A stretch of DNA of 64,000 nucleotides, taken from assembly GCA_037833965.1 (NCBI GenBank), contig AP031354.1, positions 10,580,001 through 10,644,000 on the forward strand, written 5' to 3'. Positions 60,801 to 64,000 of this stretch are shown in pieces. The notes below the pieces were generated by a model. It did not search any database. It had not been told where the DNA came from and worked only from the letters and a program-made list of their open reading frames with translations. How positions within the stretch are numbered: the stretch's first letter is position 1; the number at the start of each line of letters is the position of its first letter. Position numbers and translations under genes: made by a program. The stretch is from Marchantia polymorpha subsp. ruderalis (taxonomy: Eukaryota > Streptophyta > Marchantiopsida > Marchantiales > Marchantiaceae).

Positions 60801-63062
60801 GATTGCCTTTTTTCTCTTTCTTATCTTGCTTTACTGGATACCCCTGAGGTGGAAATTCTAGTTCCGGGGGAGGGGCTGGTTCATAGAAAACATCAAGTAC
60901 AGCCACTTTCCTAGCTGGATCCGTCAATGCGCAAGTCAGCTTCAAAGCTCTGATTTCAGAAACTAAAATAGGAATGGCTGCCACTGCTGCCTCGACTTTT
61001 GCCGCTTTCGCAGCAGCTTTTGCTTCTTTCTTGGCAGATTTTCTTTTCTTCTTCGAATCAGTTGACTTCGAAGAAGATGTTGAAGATGTTGATGCCACAC
61101 TCACGGCATCATCATCTCGTGGAGTTATGGGTCCCTCACTATCAGGTAGAATAAAAGGAACCTTAGGTTTCAAAGCCACGTTCAGAACACCACGAAAGAA
61201 ACTATTTCTCTCAGCGCAAAGTTCGGCGATCGGTAGGGCTGAATCTAACCCAAGGACACAATATACGCGTCCAGTGTTTAGCGGATCATTCAACCTTGAC
61301 TCAAGCTGTGCTTCATTGTCCAGACAAACTTCAACCTGCAAAGATTAACACTTTGAAGGTAACTAAGACTGTTCATTTGGAATAACAGATCGATATGATG
61401 GTACTGCATATAATGACCTGTTTCAGCCCGTACATGGATTAACAAGCAAACCCAAGCTGTACTCTTATTTCGTGCCTGCCATGGCCTGAAGAGAGTCAAA
61501 CTAAAACAAAGCAAGAAGTACCAACCAGAACAGCTAACTATCCATACTATGTCATTCACTATTTTGACTTCCTATAGCATGATTTGAGGATATAAACAAA
61601 CCTGAACCTCAGCCTCAAATACGGCATCTTTCGCCCTCGCAATGCCTTCCTCAAGCAACTTCCACTGTTCCTCAGGAGTCAAAAGAACCACAGGTGGTGG
61701 ATCTGATTCTTTATCTTTATCCTTCCCCTTTTTCCCCTTGCCTTTTTCTGATGGAAAAGTCCATTCCGTGAAATTAGGGCAAATGTCAGGCCTTCTTAAA
61801 GGTCAGAATAATATTTCATTTAATTTCTCTTGAAATGCATGTTTTGAAGTCTTAGTGTGCCGGTATCAACGAAAGCCAGATATATTGATGTGGTTATCGC
61901 CATATCGTTGGACCAGTAACACTATGTACGTAGACTGACTGGGGTACTCGATCTGAGAGCAGGTCAATATATATGTCGCTTTAACCTTAAATGGGTTACA
62001 TACTTCACATAAAAACAATACAAACACGCTTCAAAAGGTTCGTACCCAGCAGCATATACATTCACGCTCGACACTTTGCCTCTTCTACATAGACTCCGCA
62101 GTTATGGTGGTGGTGAACGTGTACTCAGTGAAAATTTTGCTAATGAAAAGCCCATACACTTTCTAGTTACCATTCATAGCCCGCTGATTTTGATCAGAAA
62201 CATTTAGGTGTCTGACATAACAAATGACAAAGGTCAGTACTGCTACAAAGCTTTCGGTGAGATAAAAATCTTAAAACGTTGTACTAACCCTTCTTATCTT
62301 TTTTGTCTTCTTTTTTCTCAATCTTATCTTCCTTCTTTTCATTCTCTTCCTTTTTCTCTTTCTTCGCTTTCTTGTCTTTTTTGTCTTTCTTTGACTTCTT
62401 CAGACTGTTAGAGGTGTCAGCTTCCTGCGCAGCCTCTGCTGCAGCTGCAGCTTCAGCTTCCTTGGCTGCTCGTGCAGCTAACCTTTTCGCTGTCACCTCC
62501 CGGATTCTGTCTTCTTTAAGTTTTGCTCTGTACTCCTTCAGCAAAGTTTCGGCAGCTTTCACTCCTTCTTGAGCAACAAGCACAGCTGCCCTCGCATCCT
62601 GCACCAGCACTTATGTTGACATCTGAAAACTGTGAAAGACTTTCTCCAGTAATTTACGTGATTCCCTAGCCAAATGGCTGGCATTCTTTATCCGGAAACC
62701 ATAACTATGAACAACCCATCAACGGCGCGGTGACCATTCCCACTTCACAGATCTCACAAATCTTCTATTCTCCACGGACGCGACTGACGACTTTCTGATC
62801 TTTTCCTTCAAAGCTTATACTAATTCAGGTGTCTCAACAAATAAATACTGCTAGTGTGGGAATACTGCCAAGAGGTTCTGCAGACGTTTGGAAAAGGGGC
62901 AGAACGCCTACTGCTTATCGATAACATGACAGGGGTTGAAATATCTGTAAGATGGTACGAAACTGTGGCTTACCTCGGTCGTCTTTTGTGCTTGAGACAC
63001 TTGGTTTGCTCGTCGTATCTCCTCCAAACGATGCTCATCATCGCGGTCCAGCACAGACCTTG
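42761..63062 (-). CDS. SPAG17: SPAG17/PF6 central-pair protein gene, 24 exons seen, 5' end outside window
   Basis: SPAG17 (Chlamydomonas PF6) is a scaffold of the C1a projection of the central microtubule pair and is needed for flagellar beating; in plants it would serve sperm. Conserved blocks appear in the animal order: a YYKRLIN...SVPIIVHCLVEQV block (exon 5), CxLPTGSVISYKENGEMK (exon 9), TREDLVVVVR...VVQHADGTHIY (exon 11), YPRLFVIHEGGFGLEI (exon 12), FLLVPDRLDFGTVEYG (exon 21) and a C-terminal domain (exons 22-24). Minus-strand exons from 5' to 3': 62974-63062, 62289-62598, 61602-61747, 60481-61335, 59116-60082, 58644-58858, 56935-57777, 56376-56579, 54929-56023, 53831-54010, 51456-52721, 49937-51136, 49206-49520, 48280-48396, 48017-48115, 47678-47725, 47251-47334, 46867-46961, 45175-45238, 44115-44257, 43720-43915, 43251-43346, 42960-43079, 42761-42862. 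All introns are GT-AG and every phase agrees, giving 2,948 codons. That is longer than the roughly 2,200-2,300 residues I recall for animal and algal forms. The first exon needs one more base of codon from upstream, so the start codon is not here. Confidence 0.9.
42960..43079 (-). CDS. SPAG17: SPAG17 exon 23
   Basis: 40 codons with VHISCQVPPGLYRTLRVFF, matching the animal GPVAAGMQTELNIELFA. It ends FNHE at a GTTAGT donor. Confidence 0.82.
43155..43195. repeat. Hairpin in a SPAG17 intron
   Basis: Arms of 18 bases (GTCCCTGCAAGATGGTCC and GGACCATCTTGCAAGGAC) with one mismatch and a five-base loop. It lies between exons 22 and 23. Confidence 0.8.
43251..43346 (-). CDS. SPAG17: SPAG17 exon 22
   Basis: 32 codons, VAFLQNYHGTNGGRFRFEDL to CEYGM, with a GTATGT donor. 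It fits the place of animal VKLKNVGVDFCRFKVKQP. Confidence 0.7.
43720..43915 (-). CDS. SPAG17: SPAG17 exon 21
   Basis: From the split Gly codon it reads WVKAEWLKNEKYLRLNLQ... and then FLLVPDRLDFGTVEYGTI. That matches the animal FHLLPSSVKFGVLKEGHTY, the start of the C-terminal domain, which has an Ig-like (ASH/MSP-type) look. Confidence 0.85.
44115..44257 (-). CDS. SPAG17: SPAG17 exon 20
   Basis: It encodes IAREIEETPPEPALPELPPF and then WDINHEAVQRQLELLPNRP. It ends in phase 2 at CCTGG|GTAATT. Confidence 0.75.
45175..45238 (-). CDS. SPAG17: SPAG17 exon 19
   Basis: It completes the split Ser codon and encodes SDLNNPDPPTEDTEGDNVDS, ending Glu at a GTAAAA donor. The phase-2 to phase-0 change fits both neighbours. 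Confidence 0.7.
45377..45945 (+). pseudogene. Ty1/copia polyprotein remnant (integrase end, linker, RT motif) in a SPAG17 intron
   Basis: In order on the plus strand there are four pieces. The first is LGSTPFVHIHKERG. After a frameshift comes KCMLVGYDDTNKHYKIYNP, the conserved end of copia integrase (FVGY...YRLYNP). Next is a linker with RRSTRVSK and EDPVTFEAV (45672-45866), typical of the copia integrase-RT junction. Last is YVDDLLIT (45919-45942), the RT catalytic motif, followed by a stop and a decayed DLG motif. Most of RT is deleted between 45866 and 45919. The element is dead and opposite in strand to the host gene. Confidence 0.8.
46496..46541. repeat. Inverted repeat ending in G6/C6, near the copia remnant
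   Basis: Arms GGGGGGTATTACGATGTT and AACATCGCAATACCCCCC, 18 bases with one mismatch and a loop of about 10 bases. The left arm follows AATGAAGGGGGG, which looks like a copia polypurine tract, so this may mark the start of a degenerate 3' LTR. Confidence 0.7.
46867..46961 (-). CDS. SPAG17: SPAG17 exon 18
   Basis: An acidic segment, STCKAEPDQIQNENDVEPK to DHDSH. It ends in phase 2 at CACAG|GTCAGA. The following intron (45239-46866) holds the copia remnant. Confidence 0.65.
47251..47334 (-). CDS. SPAG17: SPAG17 exon 17
   Basis: 28 codons, GLKLCWETPKAKKPKPEIGP to WTPCFM. The GTTGGA donor is weak, so the 3' boundary could lie further on, but this choice keeps phase 0 into the next exon. Confidence 0.6.
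47678..47725 (-). CDS. SPAG17: SPAG17 exon 16 (micro-exon)
   Basis: 16 codons, EPKPTEVDAEKDLEEE. Acceptor CCCTGACAG and a GTTTGT donor. Supported by phase and splice signals only. Confidence 0.65.
48017..48115 (-). CDS. SPAG17: SPAG17 exon 15
   Basis: 33 codons, DPYDFPARKPPTEEKNDRE to FEEWYKE. Acceptor TTTCTCGCAG and a GTACAG donor, phase 0 both ends. Confidence 0.75.
48280..48396 (-). CDS. SPAG17: SPAG17 exon 14
   Basis: 39 codons, FYRRPPPGPRRWSVETTPPR to VSDEGN, with a GTAAGG donor. Pro/Arg-rich, phase 0 both ends. Confidence 0.75.
48816..48893. repeat. Foldback in a SPAG17 intron
   Basis: Outer arms AGTGATCGTT and AACGATCACT plus inner arms TTCTCACAT and ATGTGAGAA pair in the right order, giving an imperfect 78-base stem-loop. 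It lies between exons 13 and 14. Confidence 0.65.
49206..49520 (-). CDS. SPAG17: SPAG17 exon 13
   Basis: 105 codons. A long charged helix (GVAEQKLQEARERAAVEIEH...) is followed by KPNQALLYFKCEEGLEFMYT. The donor is CAAAAT|GTAAGA, phase 0. Confidence 0.82.
49755..49795. repeat. Perfect 16-bp hairpin in a SPAG17 intron
   Basis: Arms CATTCCGTTCCAAAGC and GCTTTGGAACGGAATG are exact complements with a 9-base loop. It lies between exons 12 and 13. Confidence 0.9.
49937..51136 (-). CDS. SPAG17: SPAG17 exon 12
   Basis: 400 codons. It starts EKACLTFTDNAGNGF, like the animal CEVLDPEGNTFQV. It then has an Ala/Lys/Thr linker, the YPRLFVIHEGGFGLEIVHED block (animal VPRFFVMYADGSGMELLRD), and helices ending DKKKAEDIAQRIRE. 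Confidence 0.92.
51456..52721 (-). CDS. SPAG17: SPAG17 exon 11
   Basis: 422 codons. An N-terminal KGKGKKGKDKE linker is followed by VIEIFDPDTGSSILTREDL and VVQHADGTHIY, matching the animal [26 protein letters not shown] block. It ends with YCATWSRDSGQLSLLMPHGS and SGKIVIYDPSDG, matching CCATFGDGTTIIAKPQGTY. Confidence 0.92.
52722..53830. other. Long SPAG17 intron (10/11), possible old insertion
   Basis: At 1.1 kb this is one of the longer introns. It contains a plus-strand ORF at 53252-53527 without known domain and a TGGTATCA word at 53283-53290, the first eight bases of a copia primer binding site. No LTR ends were found around it. Confidence 0.3.
53831..54010 (-). CDS. SPAG17: SPAG17 exon 10
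   Basis: 60 codons, ILLNDGNVSDYTAV to TYGWCTINNKGLSAMK. It continues the animal ILFADGAVS and GTWFTTTPEGNRI segments. Phase 0 at both ends. Confidence 0.88.
54929..56023 (-). CDS. SPAG17: SPAG17 exon 9
   Basis: 365 codons. It starts SGQSIHEGVVTFCLKDGTIV and has two long Lys/Ser/Glu linkers around a short conserved block (TVMASLVDGVIVCFF...LSLQVNNPSG). It ends EISRCILPTGSVISYKENGE, matching the animal ASRVITSQGTVVKYMLDG block. Confidence 0.9.
56376..56579 (-). CDS. SPAG17: SPAG17 exon 8
   Basis: 68 codons, VPFGEFCLEDISNIGPIKR to YEPRTTVYK. The LLTEDGGLVVCGLPAMSP stretch resembles the animal YLYPSDGGQIEV region. It is phase 0 at both ends, with a GTACTT donor. Confidence 0.85.
56935..57777 (-). 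CDS. SPAG17: SPAG17 exon 7 with two W-C-x2-C motifs
   Basis: 281 codons starting TTFFEMVKEDKLLLPDL. It contains two copies of a WCx2CxRIF motif (DWCDVCKRIF at 57604-57633 and TWCPICARIF at 57262-57291), separated by a basic SIRQRRSILERKRS stretch and an acidic segment. A long Arg/Glu helix, probably coiled coil, follows. It ends in phase 0 at ATTTCC|GTATAT. Confidence 0.82.
58644..58858 (-). CDS. SPAG17: SPAG17 exon 6
   Basis: The split codon gives GRGRRKMPTKPEHSEEK, then a helical segment ending TLQRYKKL before a GTAAAT donor. I see no clear animal counterpart; the assignment rests on phase and splice signals. Confidence 0.75.
59116..60082 (-). CDS. SPAG17: SPAG17 exon 5 (most conserved N-terminal block)
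   Basis: It begins EVDTSYYKRLINEV and runs into SVPIIVHCLVEQV, which closely matches the animal SVPLILHCMLEQV block. A Ser/Lys-rich linker follows, then a Cys/His cluster (59340-59401; CGEC...C...HHEH) and a helical end. The donor is CCAG|GTAACT, phase 1. Confidence 0.9.
60481..61335 (-). CDS. SPAG17: SPAG17 exon 4
   Basis: 285 codons. It starts VEVCLDNEAQLESRL and includes VYCVLGLDSALPIAELCAER, probably the counterpart of the animal IIVVGF...MAELGIP block. A Ser run and a long Lys/Glu linker follow, then PYKEIAQAVIDACQRLL. It ends in phase 0 at a GTAATC donor. Confidence 0.85.
61602..61747 (-). CDS. SPAG17: SPAG17 exon 3
   Basis: It completes the split codon of exon 2 and finishes the Lys-rich linker (EKGKGKKGKDKDKE). 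It then encodes PPPVVLLTPEEQWKLLEEG, ending EAEVQ before a GTTTGT donor. Confidence 0.8.
62289..62598 (-). CDS. SPAG17: SPAG17 exon 2 (helix and Lys-rich linker)
   Basis: A helical segment (DARAAVLVAQEGVKAAETLL) leads to an Ala run and then a KKDKK/KKEEN-type Lys-Glu linker. It ends in phase 1 (AAG G|GTTAG). Confidence 0.8.
62974..63062 (-). CDS. SPAG17: SPAG17, first exon visible
   Basis: Acceptor TTGACAG and donor GTAAGC. It encodes RSVLDRDDEHRLEEIRRANQ and ends KTTE: a charged, probably helical segment. It begins in the middle of a codon, so at least one upstream exon exists. None was found with confidence up to 64000. Confidence 0.7.
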
Positions 63063-64000
63063 CTGTCAAGAGCCAGCAAACTTATCACATAACATTCGAT
63101 CTCCATGTGTCACGCGTCGTTGAAAGAAAGATATAATTAATGTAAATGTCCTCCAACTATTTCTAGATGGCAATCGACCCAGAATAAGTCACCAACTTAG
63201 TAAACTAGAATATTGCGACATTTAGGGACAAACACTAGAGGTACATCACGGACATAACTTGGAAACTGTACTGAAAGAACATTTACATTCATTTCTATCA
63301 TGAGCACGAAAATTACCAATCTACAAGAGCATAACATGTTATCTGTAAGGAAGTTATAGAGAAGATTATCAGCGAATAAAGAGTTCCATGCAGCCAAATC
63401 ACGTTTTGACCCTGTGAAAGCTAACAGCCCAACCAGAAGTTGGCAGCTCAAGTGCTTCTATTCTAGGACATGCATAAATGGCTGATAGAAAGTCAACCCA
63501 AGTGGATAGATAGAGCAAACATCATGATTGATCAAACAGATATTATTGACCTAAAGGGTGTAGAACAGTTCTTCAAGAACAAGGACTATCTTACGGGGTA
63601 TGAACGTCGTCAGAAAAATGACAAATATTTCAAGAACATCCTAACTTGTTTGTGATTCTATGGATTGAGTCTTCGACCTTTAATTAGTCCTCAAGAGCAA
63701 GCCTGTACGTAGCTCATATGACAGACTTCCTTGCTTACCATACGGTAACGGACTACTTAAATGGTCAGCAGTAGAAGCAGATAAGCAGAGAATCATGAGG
63801 ATGATGTCCTTACATTTTAAACACTTTACGAAAAGGTTTGGGGGCGGCCAGGTCCCCTTTCCTTCCTAAAGATCATGAGAAACACTGAATCGTCACACTA
63901 AGTATATCAAGTCTGCACCATAACATACATGATCAACAAGAAAAGTCTCCCCCTTGGCTTCCAAAAAGTATGACAATTAAAAGTAGCGTTATATTGATCG
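63063..64000. other. Upstream intron of SPAG17 or flank; unassigned ORF
   Basis: No SPAG17 exon could be placed. A plus-strand ORF at 63470-63655 (61 codons) has ordinary protein-like composition (WIDRANIMIDQTDIIDLKG...), but I cannot name it. At 63945-63960 the minus strand reads AAGCCAAGGGGGAGAC, like a copia polypurine tract, so mobile DNA may begin here. Confidence 0.35.

Noticed and set aside
60606-61348. Plus-strand ORFs rich in Phe/Ser/Leu over SPAG17 exons
   Set aside because: They are antisense translations of the Lys/Glu-rich linkers, where AAG/GAA becomes CTT/TTC.

Overview
The window looks like nuclear DNA of a land plant that makes swimming sperm, most simply a bryophyte. Two things point there. 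One is an intronless plant-type MAPKKK of the MAPKKK13-21 class. The other is a large, intron-rich gene for SPAG17/PF6, a central-pair protein of motile 9+2 flagella that flowering plants and conifers have lost. Decayed Ty1/copia elements of plant type and plant-like splice signals agree. A liverwort is my guess, but I cannot name the genus from sequence alone.

Layout. 1-2.3 kb is repetitive: a tRNA-like box A/box B module, a GC-rich tandem array, and an array of GTTTTC words on the minus strand. It ends at a well-formed 246-bp copia LTR (2278-2523, minus strand) with an initiator-Met-type primer binding site. 2.5-5.1 kb is AT-rich and holds a decayed copia RNase H stretch. 5.2-35.6 kb is a GC-rich domain crowded with microsatellites, local duplications and CCCCAA/TTGGGG clusters. 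Its only convincing gene is the MAPKKK at 15.3-17.5 kb (minus). 35.6-38.2 kb is a second AT-rich island, and 38.2-42.7 kb returns to GC-rich sequence without a recognisable gene.

42.76-63.06 kb holds the SPAG17 gene on the minus strand, running off the upstream side of the window. I could chain 24 exons by hand. Every exon junction keeps the reading frame (all phases agree), giving at least 2,948 codons to a TAA stop at 42761-42763. The product alternates short conserved blocks with long Lys/Glu/Ser-rich linkers, and has a pair of W-C-x2-C-x-R-I-F motifs in exon 7 that I cannot match to the animal protein. One intron carries a frameshifted, internally deleted copia polyprotein on the opposite strand, and three others carry hairpins.

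The two genes have no obvious functional link: one is a signalling kinase, the other a sperm-flagellum structural protein. I saw no CRISPR, rRNA gene or intact tRNA, and no wholly new system. The most unusual material is the low-complexity architecture around the kinase and the plant-specific parts of SPAG17.
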